Notes: a model not told the origin generated them from the letters alone. A stretch of DNA of 64,000 bases from Sphingomonas psychrotolerans (GCF_002796605.1 NZ_CP024923.1:2707001-2771000); one strand, 5' to 3'; counted from the stretch's first letter, positions 1 through 8,298 are shown. A program made the numbers and translations.

Positions 1-786
1 AAGCGCCCGTCCGGGAATGCCGCGCATGTGGAGCCGGTTCGGATCGTGGCACATCACGATCGCTTCGGGCTGGGCGCCGTGGAGCAGCCCGGTCGACACG
101 CCGGCAAAGCTCGGATGGAACAGCGAGCCCTGCCCTTCGATCAGGTCCCAGCCGTCGTCGTCACGGGCCGGGGCGAGTTGCTCGATTCCACCCGAAATGA
201 AGTCCGCGACCACGGCGTCGATCGGCACGCCGCCGCCCGCGATCAGGATGCCCGTCTGCCCGGTCGCGCGGAAATCGGCCTTGATCCCGCGCGCCTGCAT
301 GCCCTGGGCGAGCGCCAGCGTGGTGTACATCTTGCCAACCGAGCAATCGGTGCCGACCGTCAACAGCCGATGACCGGCGCGCTTGTTGCCGTTGCCCACC
401 TTCAGATCCGCGGGCGGATCGCGCACGTCGAACAGCTGGAGCCCCTTCTCCCTCGCGAGCGCCGCCAGCAGCGGCTGATCGCGCAGCCGCTGGTGGAGCC
501 CGGAGGCGACGTTCATCCCGGCCTCCAGCGCCGCAACTGCATCGTCAACCAGGTCGCGGCCCAAAGTCCCGCCCGAATTGGCGATGCCGAGCACCAGAGT
601 CTTCGCCCCCGCCGCCGCGCCTTCGGCGATCGTCATCCGCGGCATGCCCACGGTCAGCGGGCAATCGTCATAGCGGAACTCCCCGACGCAATCCTGCGGA
701 CGGAAAGCCGCCAGCCCGCGCGAAGTCTTGATGCCGACGGCGTCGGTGCTGTGGCCGAGATAGAGCAAATAGGGAGCAGGGATCAT
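1..786 (-). CDS. dgcN: DgcN-type DUF1611 family protein, D-glutamate catabolism (partial)
   Basis: The reading frame is open from the ATG at 786 to the window edge, giving the first 262 residues of a protein that normally has about 335-350. It begins MIPAPYLLYLGHSTDAVG and carries the nucleotide-binding-like stretch TVGTDCSVGKMYTTLALAQG followed by FRATGQTGILIAGGGVPID, as in the DUF1611 family. Family members next to a LysR gene have been described as DgcN, an N-acetyltransferase acting on D-glutamate before the DgcA step. That function is knowledge of the family; the sequence shows only membership. A GTG at 789 directly upstream is an alternative start. The LysR gene just upstream on the same strand (95 bp gap) fits a dgcR-dgcN arrangement. 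The C-terminus lies outside the window. Confidence 0.8.
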   Translation of the reverse strand, partial: MIPAPYLLYLGHSTDAVGIKTSRGLAAFRPQDCVGEFRYDDCPLTVGMPRMTIAEGAAAGAKTLVLGIANSGGTLGRDLVDDAVAALEAGMNVASGLHQRLRDQPLLAALAREKGLQLFDVRDPPADLKVGNGNKRAGHRLLTVGTDCSVGKMYTTLALAQGMQARGIKADFRATGQTGILIAGGGVPIDAVVADFISGGIEQLAPARDDDGWDLIEGQGSLFHPSFAGVSTGLLHGAQPEAIVMCHDPNRLHMRGIPGRAL

Positions 787-880
787 CACCGGGTCATCCG
801 TATCGCGCGGGCTTAAAAGTCTGCGCATAACGTCTGACGCGCGCGGCATAGCCCCTTGTTATGGCTCGCTACACCCCCCG

Positions 881-1765
881 CTATGCAACGTCGATCACGC
901 TCCGCAGCGTCTTGAGGAAATCGGTGGCGAGCGCAGTGAGCGGCCGATTGTGCAGATACATCGCATGCACGCCGAAGGTGATCGGCGGTTTCAGCGGCCG
1001 CATCGCCAGCCCCGGCGCCAGCGAAGCCTGCGCGGTGAAGCTGTCGACCACGGTCATGCCGACGCCCTGCTGCACCAGAGCCGCGGCGATGTAGAAGGTC
1101 CGCGCGAGGATCACGTCGTCGAGGACAATCCCCTGCCGCTGAACTTCCTGTGTGAACAATTGGCCCATCGGCCCGCTGGTCGCGAGACTGATGAAGCGGT
1201 GCCCCTCAAGGCAGCGCATGTCGCAGCGCGGCGGCGCGTCGGGCATGTCCTGCTCGCGATAGAACACCACCAGCTCGCCTTCGCCGAGCGGCTTGTGATC
1301 GATCGGCGCCGCGGGCGGCACTTCATAGGCGATGGCGATGTCGGTCTCGCGCTCGAACAATTTGCGCAGCAGATCGTCGTGGTGGACAGTCTGGAGGTCG
1401 AACTTGACGTTCTCGCGCGTCTTCAGGAACTGCGCCACCGCGGTCGGCAGCGCCTGCAAGGCCAGGCTCGGCAGCGCCGAGACGCGCAACATGCCCCCTG
1501 CCCCGCGCCGCAGATTCTTGCCCGCCTCGCGCAGGGCATAGACCCGGTCCTGGATCTCCGAGACTTCGGTGAACAGGGTGTGCGCATCCTCGGTCGGCAC
1601 CAGCCGGCCGTTGGTCCGCTGAAACAGCTGGAAGCCGAGCAAGGACTCCGCGTGCCGCAGCATCTTCGACACCGAAGGCTGCGACACGTTGAGCGCGCGC
1701 GCCGCGCCGCTGACCGAGCCGTTCACATAGACCGCGTGGAAGATTTCGATATGCCGCAGGTTCAT
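881..1765 (-). CDS. dgcR: LysR family transcriptional regulator, DgcR-like
   Basis: A 294-residue LysR-type regulator of normal length. The N-terminal winged helix-turn-helix is at about residues 3-60, with the typical GAARALNVSQPSVSKMLRHA recognition region and the following FQRTNGRLVPTEDA wing. The rest matches the periplasmic-binding-like effector domain, including the late segment LVQQGVGMTVVD. It lies directly upstream of, and in the same direction as, the dgcN-like gene, so control of D-glutamate catabolism is the most likely role; this is inferred from context. A 13-bp T-N11-A dyad at 1780-1792, just upstream of its start, is a candidate autoregulatory site. The gene symbol is tentative, while the LysR assignment is secure. 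Confidence 0.85.
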   Translation of the reverse strand: MNLRHIEIFHAVYVNGSVSGAARALNVSQPSVSKMLRHAESLLGFQLFQRTNGRLVPTEDAHTLFTEVSEIQDRVYALREAGKNLRRGAGGMLRVSALPSLALQALPTAVAQFLKTRENVKFDLQTVHHDDLLRKLFERETDIAIAYEVPPAAPIDHKPLGEGELVVFYREQDMPDAPPRCDMRCLEGHRFISLATSGPMGQLFTQEVQRQGIVLDDVILARTFYIAAALVQQGVGMTVVDSFTAQASLAPGLAMRPLKPPITFGVHAMYLHNRPLTALATDFLKTLRSVIDVA

Positions 1766-1779
1766 GGGTGTGAAGACTA

Positions 1780-1792
1780 TCGCTATTTGCGA
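1780..1792. promoter_or_regulatory. Possible LysR-type T-N11-A operator
   Basis: TCGC-TATTT-GCGA forms a 4-bp dyad inside a T-N11-A frame, the usual core of LysR binding sites. It sits 15 bp upstream of the LysR start (minus strand) and 30 bp upstream of the divergent serine hydrolase. Short motifs like this arise by chance, so this is a candidate only. Confidence 0.35.
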
Positions 1793-1821
1793 AAAGGGAA
1801 AGCGCCCGTCATCCTGACTGC

Positions 1822-2979
1822 ATGTTGCTCCCTGCCTTGCTCCTCGCGGCCGTACCCCAAACCGCTCCCGAACCCGTCGCCACCGTGCGCGTCGCGTTCG
1901 ATGCCAAAAGAGAGACTGGGGTCGCCACGGCGGGCTATGCCGACCTGGCGGCGAAGCGACCGGTCACGCCCGACGATCCGGTCCGAATTGCCTCGGTCTC
2001 GAAGCTCGTCGTCGCCATCGGTGTGCTGCGGCTGGTCGAGCAGGGCAAGCTGAACCTTGACGCCGATGTTTCGCAGGCACTCGGCCGGAAGCTGCGCAAT
2101 CCCGCCTTTCCCGAGACCCCGGTCACGCTGCGCCTGCTGCTCTCGCATCGATCGAGCCTGACCGACACTGTCGATTATGTCCTGCCGCTCGATGCCGACA
2201 TGGCGGGCGTGCTCGCCGACCCCAGGGCCTGGGATGCCGAACACGCGCCGGGGACCTTCTTCCGCTACACCAACTTCAATTTCCCGGTGATCGCCGCCGT
2301 AATCGAGCGGGCCACTGGCGAGCGCTTCGACCGGCTGATGGACCGGCTCGTGCTCAAGCCGCTCAAGCTCGACGCGTGCTACAATTGGGCCAGCTGCGCA
2401 CCCGCGACCGCCGCACGCGCTGTCGTGATCTATCGCGCGAAGCAGCCGACCAAGGACGACAACCAGGGCACTGCGCCCGCCTGTGCAGTGACTCCCGCCG
2501 CTGACGGCAGCTGCGACCTCGCCAAATGGCGCGCGGGCGCCAACGGCGCGATCTTCTCGCCGCAGGGCGGTCTGCGGATTTCCGCCCGCGGACTGGCAAA
2601 GATCGGCCGCCTGCTTTTGAATCGCGGCAAGGCGGACGGCGTCCGCCTGCTCACCCGCAAATCGGTCGCGCTGCTCGAGACTCCGCTCTGGGTATTCGAC
2701 GGCAGCAATGGCGATACCAGCAATGGCTTCTATTGCAGCTACGGCCTTGCGATGACCTTCCTCCCCACCGCACGTCCGGGCTGCAGCGATAATCTGTTCG
2801 GTGATGCGCGCCCGCGCCTCGGCCATGGCGGCGAGGCCTATGGCCTTCGCTCGGGGCTGTGGGTCGATCGGGCGGCGGGCACCGGAATCGCCTTTTTCGC
2901 CACCGACGTGCCCGACACGACCGGCGCCCGCTCGGCGTTCACGCCTGTCGAGGAAGCACTGGCTGCACCGCCGCGCTAA
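1822..2979 (+). CDS. Serine hydrolase, beta-lactamase/penicillin-binding-like (class C fold)
   Basis: A 385-residue protein of the beta-lactamase-related (AmpC/esterase/D-aminopeptidase-like) family. A hydrophobic N-terminus ending near [10 protein letters not shown] looks like a signal peptide. The catalytic SxxK is S58-V-S-K61 in [10 protein letters not shown], followed by LLLSHRSSL (family position of LLTHTSGL), the YxN motif at Y149-T-N151 in FRYTNFN, and a late HGG in [10 protein letters not shown]. All catalytic elements are present, so it should be an active, probably periplasmic acyl-enzyme hydrolase. Motifs do not separate esterase, peptidase and beta-lactamase activity. It is divergent from the LysR gene and shares its 56-bp intergenic region. 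Several Cys residues in the middle ([21 protein letters not shown]) suggest disulfides. Confidence 0.85.
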   Translation: MLLPALLLAAVPQTAPEPVATVRVAFDAKRETGVATAGYADLAAKRPVTPDDPVRIASVSKLVVAIGVLRLVEQGKLNLDADVSQALGRKLRNPAFPETPVTLRLLLSHRSSLTDTVDYVLPLDADMAGVLADPRAWDAEHAPGTFFRYTNFNFPVIAAVIERATGERFDRLMDRLVLKPLKLDACYNWASCAPATAARAVVIYRAKQPTKDDNQGTAPACAVTPAADGSCDLAKWRAGANGAIFSPQGGLRISARGLAKIGRLLLNRGKADGVRLLTRKSVALLETPLWVFDGSNGDTSNGFYCSYGLAMTFLPTARPGCSDNLFGDARPRLGHGGEAYGLRSGLWVDRAAGTGIAFFATDVPDTTGARSAFTPVEEALAAPPR

Positions 2980-3091
2980 TTCCTCCACAAATTATTAAGC
3001 ATAGGCCCCGCACATTACCGCAATCCCGCCTTAAAGCTGGGTAGGATAGCAAGGACGAAGTGTATCGCTTTGACCGGGGGGTCGGGGTTCC

Positions 3092-3862
3092 GTGAACTCG
3101 CTTTTGATCTCGTTCGTCGCGCTGCTCGAGGCAGCCGCCCCCGTCGCCGTGCCGTCGCCGGTGGTGCCGCCGACTGCCGTGTCGGTCCAGCGCCCGCGCG
3201 TCGCGATCATCGACAGCGGCGTCGCGAGGACCGCCGAACTCGCCGCGCTCGTCTCCGCCGAATATGACATGGCCTCGGATCCCGGCCGCGCCGAATTCCA
3301 GCCGCGCTACGATCACGGCACGATGGTCGCCACGATCCTCGCCCGCGCCGCGCATGGCCAGGTCGATATCATCTCGCTGAGGATCGACGACCCCGCCGGC
3401 TGCCCCGCCGGCGCCAATCCGCCGTGTCAGCCCTCCGCCGGGCCGGTCGCCCGCGCGATCCGCCGCGCCACCGATCTCGGCGTCGACGCGATCAACATCT
3501 CGCTCGCGCTCGATCCGGACCCATCGATCACTGCCGCGATCGCCGATGCCGCCGCCAGGGGCATCCGCGTCGTGCTCGCCGCCGGCAACAACGGCTACGA
3601 CCATCCCGGCAATCTCGCCCCTGCGCGCGCCGCGTTCCCCAACGCAGTGCTCGTCGGCGCAATCGATTCCGACGGAAAGCCCTGGAGCGGCACCAACCGC
3701 CCCGATGCCACGCCAGAGGGCTATAACTATGCCTGGCAGCTCGGCGTGAAGGTCCCCACCGCCGCCATCGACGGCCGCTCGGTCACCGGCACCGGCACTT
3801 CGTTCGCAGCGCCGCTCGAGACCGCGCGGTTTCTCGCCAGCCGGACCACCGCGGCGCGCTGA
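3092..3862 (+). CDS. Small S8 family (subtilisin-like) serine peptidase
   Basis: A 256-residue subtilase, starting with GTG after a GGGGGGTCGGGG stretch. The catalytic triad is visible: Asp41 in VAIIDSGVA, His75 in YDHGTMVATI and Ser237 in GTGTSFAAPL; the oxyanion Asn is in LAAGNNGYDH. The N-terminus has a hydrophobic stretch (LLISFVALLEAAAP) that could be an export signal. At this length it is close to a bare catalytic domain with no obvious propeptide or C-terminal domain, smaller than most secreted subtilisins. It faces the asparagine-synthetase-like gene and ends only 18 bp from that gene's stop, so the two are convergent and not an operon. Substrate unknown. Confidence 0.85.
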   Translation: MNSLLISFVALLEAAAPVAVPSPVVPPTAVSVQRPRVAIIDSGVARTAELAALVSAEYDMASDPGRAEFQPRYDHGTMVATILARAAHGQVDIISLRIDDPAGCPAGANPPCQPSAGPVARAIRRATDLGVDAINISLALDPDPSITAAIADAAARGIRVVLAAGNNGYDHPGNLAPARAAFPNAVLVGAIDSDGKPWSGTNRPDATPEGYNYAWQLGVKVPTAAIDGRSVTGTGTSFAAPLETARFLASRTTAAR

Positions 3863-3880
3863 CCCGCGTTCCGGATCGAT

Positions 3881-5419
3881 TTACTGGAAGAAGCAGAAGA
3901 TCTTCAGCACCCGGAACAGCGCGTTGTAGGTATCGGGATCCAAAGCGCCGATGTCCCCCGACAAGGCAGCGAGGATCGCGCGATCCTCGATATCCGGATG
4001 CTGCGACAACCGCGATCTGCGCAGGAGATCGATTAAATAGTCCCTGTTTTCGGCTATTCCGCGAAGCGCCACCGGCTTGAAGGTTTCCTTGACATAGTCT
4101 GCCGCGAAAACCTGGTTTCCAAGGAGCTTGCTCAGCGTGTCGCGAAGCAGGCGGCGATCCCGCCGATAACTGCGCGGCAGGCGCGAGACAAAGCGCGCCA
4201 ATAGGGGATTGTGATAGGGATGGATCGGCCACAGGCCGTAGCGCAGCACTCGCTGCGACTGGCTTGCCGCTCCGCTCCAGCAAGTCTCCTGGAGCCACCC
4301 CGTCGGATAGCGGCTCCGCGCGCCGTTAGCGATCACCTGCCCCCGGTCGGTCAGGAACGGGCAGGCAGGCGGGCCATCGGGTCCCGGCGCGCCTTCCTCG
4401 CCTTGATAAGCGATATAGAGTTCGTCCCCGCCCAGTCCGGAGACGATCGTATCGATCCCCGCGGCCTGCAGCATGCCGAACATCGCCTCGAACATCTCGG
4501 GATAATTCTCGTCCTCGGGCCAGACGCCGTAACGGTTGCGGCGCAGGCTGGCCGGCGAAAAAGGCGCGAACCTCTCCGCCGGGATGCTCAAATCGTCGAA
4601 CCCGCCATATTCGCGGAGCATTGCGCGGCGTTCGCGTTGCGCGGCCCCCATCTCACCATCGAACTGGGCGCCGAGGCTCATCAGGCCGGGGCCCGCAACG
4701 CTCGCCGCAGCGATCGACGTCAGCGCCGAATCCATGCCTCCGCTCAGTTCGACTGCGGTTCGGGATGGATCGAACGGCCGCGCCTCGATGATCGCCTTGA
4801 CCGCCTCGAACAAGCGCGACTCGATATCGGCGCCCGGAGAGATTTCGTGCGGGCCGTCGTGATCCACGGCGACAGGCAATTCGACATCCACCCCGCGCAT
4901 GCTTGCCGTGAGCGTCGCGCCGGCGGTCGCACGATGCATGCCTGCGACGATCGTCGTCGGGCCGTAGGTCGACAAGCCGGCGATCTGGGCCAAGGCAATC
5001 TCCCAGACAATCTCGACCTCTCGAGTACCGAGCAATCGCGCATAGTCCCAGTCGACAGACACGCCGCCTTGATCGGCGAGCAGATAGATCGGGATCGAGA
5101 CCATCGGCGATGCGCGATAGGATATGGTCCTCCGTCGGCGATCGATCGTGAGGACGGCGAAGTCCAGAAGATGTTCTTCGAGCTCGGCCAGCCTGTCCTG
5201 AAGCGCCGAATCGGATAGCCGGGAGAGCCCGATGCCTTCCAGATCGTCCGCGAATCGCTCGCAGGAGACGATGGCTATGCGATCGTCGCTTTCGAGCACG
5301 TCGGTGCGCAGCAGACGATGGCGGACGGGAAATATCCGGGAGCGCCCCAGAAACAATCCCCCATCGATCAGGTCGATGGGGGACGTCAGATCATCGAATT
5401 CCAACCTGGCGTGAAACAC
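3881..5419 (-). CDS. Asparagine synthetase-like ATP-dependent amide-forming enzyme (lasso-cyclase-like)
   Basis: A 512-residue protein with the C-terminal asparagine synthetase B domain: the ATP PP-loop SGGMDS at residues 226-231 and the partner motif VSGLGGDELY at about 327-335. Known members activate a carboxylate with ATP and form an amide. The N-terminal domain does not start with the nucleophilic Cys2 of glutamine amidotransferases (it begins with FHARLEF), so it probably does not hydrolyse glutamine; this is the arrangement of lasso peptide cyclases and related amide synthetases. The GTG at 5419 is the earliest start, since a TAG lies in frame 9 bp upstream. A 48-codon peptide gene ends 43 bp upstream on the same strand, making a likely two-gene operon. 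No B1/B2 leader-binding or protease gene is nearby. Codon use is less GC-biased than in the neighbours, suggesting acquisition. Confidence 0.8.
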   Translation of the reverse strand: MFHARLEFDDLTSPIDLIDGGLFLGRSRIFPVRHRLLRTDVLESDDRIAIVSCERFADDLEGIGLSRLSDSALQDRLAELEEHLLDFAVLTIDRRRRTISYRASPMVSIPIYLLADQGGVSVDWDYARLLGTREVEIVWEIALAQIAGLSTYGPTTIVAGMHRATAGATLTASMRGVDVELPVAVDHDGPHEISPGADIESRLFEAVKAIIEARPFDPSRTAVELSGGMDSALTSIAAASVAGPGLMSLGAQFDGEMGAAQRERRAMLREYGGFDDLSIPAERFAPFSPASLRRNRYGVWPEDENYPEMFEAMFGMLQAAGIDTIVSGLGGDELYIAYQGEEGAPGPDGPPACPFLTDRGQVIANGARSRYPTGWLQETCWSGAASQSQRVLRYGLWPIHPYHNPLLARFVSRLPRSYRRDRRLLRDTLSKLLGNQVFAADYVKETFKPVALRGIAENRDYLIDLLRRSRLSQHPDIEDRAILAALSGDIGALDPDTYNALFRVLKIFCFFQ

Positions 5420-5462
5420 CGCGATCTATGCCGTAGTCTCTGAAGGTTGGAAAATGTCGAGC

Positions 5463-5609
5463 CTACGCTTCGCCGAAGACTCGATCATCGCCTATGAACA
5501 CTTTAATTGCGACGGGCCGAACACGTCCCCGAGCCGCTTCGGGAGCCAATGAGAAGTCGAGGGCCTTGAGCTGGACACGCAACTGTTCCGACTTTGTCGA
5601 TCTGGTCAT
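5463..5609 (-). CDS. 48-residue peptide, possible substrate of the adjacent amide-forming enzyme
   Basis: An ATG at 5609 has an excellent ribosome binding site (GAGGAGAATGAC then ATG) and opens a 48-codon frame ending in TAG. The product starts MTRSTKSEQLRVQLKALDF, is rich in Lys and Arg, has the segment LAPEAARGRVRPV in the middle and ends in VFIGDDRVFGEA. The charged, helical N-terminus and distinct hydrophobic/acidic C-terminus look like a leader-core precursor. It does not fit a classical lasso precursor: there is no Thr at the penultimate leader position, and the only Gly with an acid 8 residues on (G40-E47) would leave a one-residue tail. A frame extends upstream to 5759, but the SD supports 5609. 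I do not recognise the family; the precursor role is inferred from the strong SD and operon position. Confidence 0.55.
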   Translation of the reverse strand: MTRSTKSEQLRVQLKALDFSLAPEAARGRVRPVAIKVFIGDDRVFGEA

Positions 5610-6042
5610 GTCATTCTCCTCGTGGCCGGGACGACAGCTGACAGTTACTGGCCAACCTTCAACGTCCCAGCCTTTCGAAGCTAGTCCTTTTCTTCGGTAC
5701 GTTGCAATTGCTTTCGATGCGCTTTTATCACCGGGGACCAAGATCTGGCAGACCAGCAATTCGGGGCTGATGTTCCATGCACAGGCGCCGGCGACGGTGC
5801 GCCGCTGGCCCCCAGGCCAGGCTCGAAGTGCCCCCTGACGGCTCGATCACCCAACCCGTGCTGCGTTATGCCGCGGTCGAACTGGATCCCGCGGACAAGA
5901 CGCCTCCGCCGCGGATCGCCGCGGCGGGGGCAGGTGCAACTCCGACAAGGCTATATCGCGCTGCAGAGGAAGGACCCCGGACCGAGTTCCGCAGTACCAA
6001 GCCGCAGCGGCTGGATTGAGCGCGCCGCTCCAGGCAATGCTG
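5610..6042. other. Intergenic stretch without a convincing gene
   Basis: Between the peptide gene and the porin terminator I see no frame with a good start and coding-like codon use. A frame at 5777-6019 (+) starts with a run of Arg and has no ribosome binding site. The half nearest the peptide gene is AT-richer and presumably holds its promoter. CCAACCTTC at 5652-5660 is the inverted copy of GAAGGTTGG at 5442-5450 on the other side of the peptide gene. Confidence 0.5.
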
Positions 6043-6091
6043 TTGGCCGGTCAGCGTCGCGGACTCGAGGGTCCTGACGCCGACCGGCCAA
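6043..6091 (-). terminator. Strong hairpin downstream of the porin gene
   Basis: TTGGCCGGTCAGCGTC (6043-6058) pairs with GACGCCGACCGGCCAA (6076-6091) with a single mismatch, and GGAC/GGTCC can extend the stem inside the loop. It lies 22 bp past the porin stop. No clear T tract follows on the minus strand, so it may be a terminator of the T-poor type usual in GC-rich genomes, or an mRNA-stabilising structure. Confidence 0.6.
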
Positions 6092-6113
6092 ATGGGTGTT
6101 AGCCAAATTGGTG

Positions 6114-7625
6114 CTAGAAAGTCACCCCGACGCCTGCGGTTACGGTTTCTCCGGAATCCTTGCCGATATAGGCACCTGCGCGATTGTCGGTGTTCCAGTG
6201 GATCGCATTGAACTGAAGGCGGATCACGCTGTCGAGATACCAGTTTGCGCCGGCAGTCGCCGCCCAACCCTTGCCCCCGGTCAGGAGGTCCGAATAATCG
6301 ATATTCTCGTAGCGTGCGGTAAGCTCGATCGCACCGGGGCCGCCATCGAAGACCGGCCGCAGCACCTTCGGCTGTGCAAAGGTGCCAAGACGTGGGTTAT
6401 AGGGTGGCAGATCGCCCGTGATGAACCAGCCGCTCGACAGGCTCCACGCGCGGCTCTCGAAATCGGGCCGTCCCTTGTCCAGCCGCGCCTGGCGCTGGCC
6501 GGCCTCGCCCATCACCCAGAAGGGTCCGACATAGCCGCCGACTTCGGCGCCATAACCGGTCGTTCCCGTTCCGCCGACCAGCGGGCCGCTGGAGACGCGC
6601 AGGGCGCCGTTGAAACGGCCGCCGATGACAGTGTTGCGGGTGAGCGTACCCGGCCCCTTGGCCAGCGCTTCGTCGAAGCCCCACAGCCCCAGATGCACGA
6701 TGGAGCGCCCGGTTTTGATCGGGTTCCAGTGCGCCCGCGCCATCACCGTGCGGCTGTCGCCGACCGTCTGGCTGGCGTCGACTGAATCACCGCTGAGGGT
6801 GATCGAGGCATGCCCGGTGCTCCAGAACAGCCGCGGCATGATCGAGATGGCATAGAAGCCGCGCTGCGGAATGATCGACGTCGCGACGACGTTGCGCTCG
6901 AGGAAAGGCGGCGCATCGGATCCGCTCGACCCCTCGAAGCTGCGGTCGTTGAACATATTGCCGACGCGCACATCGTAGGAGATCTTGCCGATGGTGTCGC
7001 GCCAACCGATGAACGCCGTGCCGACATCGGATACGTTGTCTGCGAAGTCGTTTTCGAACTGGTAGAAGAAGTGCGGACCCACACCGCCTTCGACGCCGAT
7101 ACGCAACGCGCGCATGCCCGTCGTCGTGATGTTCCGCCCCTCATACTCCGAACCGAAGGTGGAACTGGCGTGGGATATGATGCGGCCGCGCATCTTGAAC
7201 ATGAACTTGCCGTCCGGCGAGCGGAACGTCGGCAAGCCGCCCTTCCATTCGACCATGACGCCGGCGGCGTCCCGGGCAGCGGCACGGGCCTGCGCGACAT
7301 CCTGCTCGGCCGGGCTTGCCGCGACGATCTGCGGCGCAAAAGACGCTGTCGCATTCTCTTCGTCAGCGATCGGGCGCTGATTTGCTGCCTGCTCCGTCCG
7401 TGCGGGCGACCGCGCCGAGGCAGCGGGTGCGGAAGCAGCGACATCCAGCGCCGGCTGGCGGCCTTCGATCCGGTCGAGCCGCGTGCGCAGGGCCGCGATT
7501 TCAGCGGCTTGGGCGCGGACGAGCGCAGCGAGTTCGGCCTGATCGGCCGGCGTGGTCTGCGCGAGCGCCGGCGTAGCGAGGAGGAGAGCGGACAGGGCCG
7601 CACCAGTATTGAGCAGGATTTTCAT
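6114..7625 (-). CDS. Outer-membrane porin, OprP/OprO (phosphate-selective) family
   Basis: A 503-residue porin. It starts MKILLNTGAALSALLLATPALAQ, a clear signal peptide cut after ALA. Residues of about 25-55 (QAELAALVRAQAAEIAAL and following) form a short coiled coil, as in trimeric OprP/OprO-type porins, then a Pro/Ala linker. The barrel begins near GKFMFKMRGRI, is rich in alternating aromatic strands, and ends in GVTF with the terminal Phe required for outer-membrane assembly. Family members conduct phosphate, polyphosphate or other anions; specificity cannot be read here and no clear Pho box is seen upstream. It is monocistronic, with a strong hairpin just beyond the stop. Confidence 0.9.
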   Translation of the reverse strand: MKILLNTGAALSALLLATPALAQTTPADQAELAALVRAQAAEIAALRTRLDRIEGRQPALDVAASAPAASARSPARTEQAANQRPIADEENATASFAPQIVAASPAEQDVAQARAAARDAAGVMVEWKGGLPTFRSPDGKFMFKMRGRIISHASSTFGSEYEGRNITTTGMRALRIGVEGGVGPHFFYQFENDFADNVSDVGTAFIGWRDTIGKISYDVRVGNMFNDRSFEGSSGSDAPPFLERNVVATSIIPQRGFYAISIMPRLFWSTGHASITLSGDSVDASQTVGDSRTVMARAHWNPIKTGRSIVHLGLWGFDEALAKGPGTLTRNTVIGGRFNGALRVSSGPLVGGTGTTGYGAEVGGYVGPFWVMGEAGQRQARLDKGRPDFESRAWSLSSGWFITGDLPPYNPRLGTFAQPKVLRPVFDGGPGAIELTARYENIDYSDLLTGGKGWAATAGANWYLDSVIRLQFNAIHWNTDNRAGAYIGKDSGETVTAGVGVTF

Positions 7626-8160
7626 GCAAGGTTCCGGTTGGTTGGTCGAGCAAACGGCTTGGCCGCATATTTGCGGGCCAATGCCTGGTCGTGGTTCGTG
7701 GGTGTGCGGGCGGTGCCTTGATGGCCCACGTCGCGCTTCTGGTTGGATTCAACCCGGGCGGGGGGCCATTTTTCGAACCGTTCAGGAGCAGCCTGCGCCA
7801 TCTGGGCAATGCTGCGAGAAGCTTGCGATGCTCCTCCGAATTACGAACTTTTCGAGATGGTCTCTTCTTGCCGCCTGGCTTGATGTTTTCCTTATAGGCG
7901 ACAGGCGAGAGAACCGTCTTCGACCGACTTATTTTATGGAGCAGTTATAGCGGCTTGCCCTGGCGCCGCTGCCCGGGCGGATCGCTTCGCCATATCCGTC
8001 GCCGGATCAGCATGCCCGTATCGAGCCTGAAAGCCCGCGAGCCGGACGGTTACAACCGCTTCCTTCTTAGCGCTGGCAATGTAGGATTTGTTCTGCTTTT
8101 GTTTGGCCATGCCGACGCCGCAATCGCCTCGACAAATTGTCTCCGCAGTCGGTCGGTCGC

Positions 8161-8206
8161 TTGACTCGCGAATAGGATATCGAGTCAATCGCGCGCGGTT
8201 GACTCG
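8161..8206. promoter_or_regulatory. Triplicate TTGACTCG/CGAGTCAA operator-like array
   Basis: TTGACTCG at 8161-8168, its exact inverse CGAGTCAA at 8181-8188, and TTGACTCG again at 8199-8206. Adjacent copies form perfect 8-bp inverted repeats with 12- and 10-bp spacers. Three exact 8-mers in 46 bp is well beyond chance, and the layout resembles a multi-site operator. No gene start lies close enough to name a target. Confidence 0.45.
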
Positions 8207-8252
8207 GGCGTTCGCAACGCAAAAAAACAATGCAAATCAGCACTTTATAGAA

Positions 8253-8298
8253 CCAACCGAAAGGTTGGCTGCTTCAGGACGGCCAACCTTCTGGTTGG
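8253..8298. repeat. Two tandem CCAACC-N4-GGTTGG hairpins
   Basis: CCAACC-GAAA-GGTTGG (8253-8268, with a GNRA-type loop) and CCAACC-TTCT-GGTTGG (8283-8298) are near-identical 16-bp units. The arms can also pair between units (AAGGTTGGC 8261-8269 with GCCAACCTT 8282-8290), so two alternative folds are possible. They lie 74-119 bp beyond the stop of the PhyH-type gene; on that strand a T7 run follows at 8227-8221, so they could form its terminator. Confidence 0.5.

Noticed and set aside
28..816. Long plus-strand frame opposite the dgcN-like gene
   Set aside because: Arg/His-rich shadow of the minus-strand DUF1611 gene, which has recognisable motifs.
5463..5609. Classical lasso peptide precursor
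   Set aside because: No Thr at the penultimate leader position, no Gly/Ala/Ser start with Asp/Glu at 7-9 and a long tail, and no B1/B2 genes nearby.
5777..6019. 80-codon plus-strand frame next to the porin terminator
   Set aside because: Starts MHRRRRRCAAG with no ribosome binding site; composition of chance GC-rich sequence.
7934..8230. 98-codon minus-strand frame in the porin-PhyH gap
   Set aside because: No SD at any start and no recognisable pattern; runs through the TTGACTCG array.
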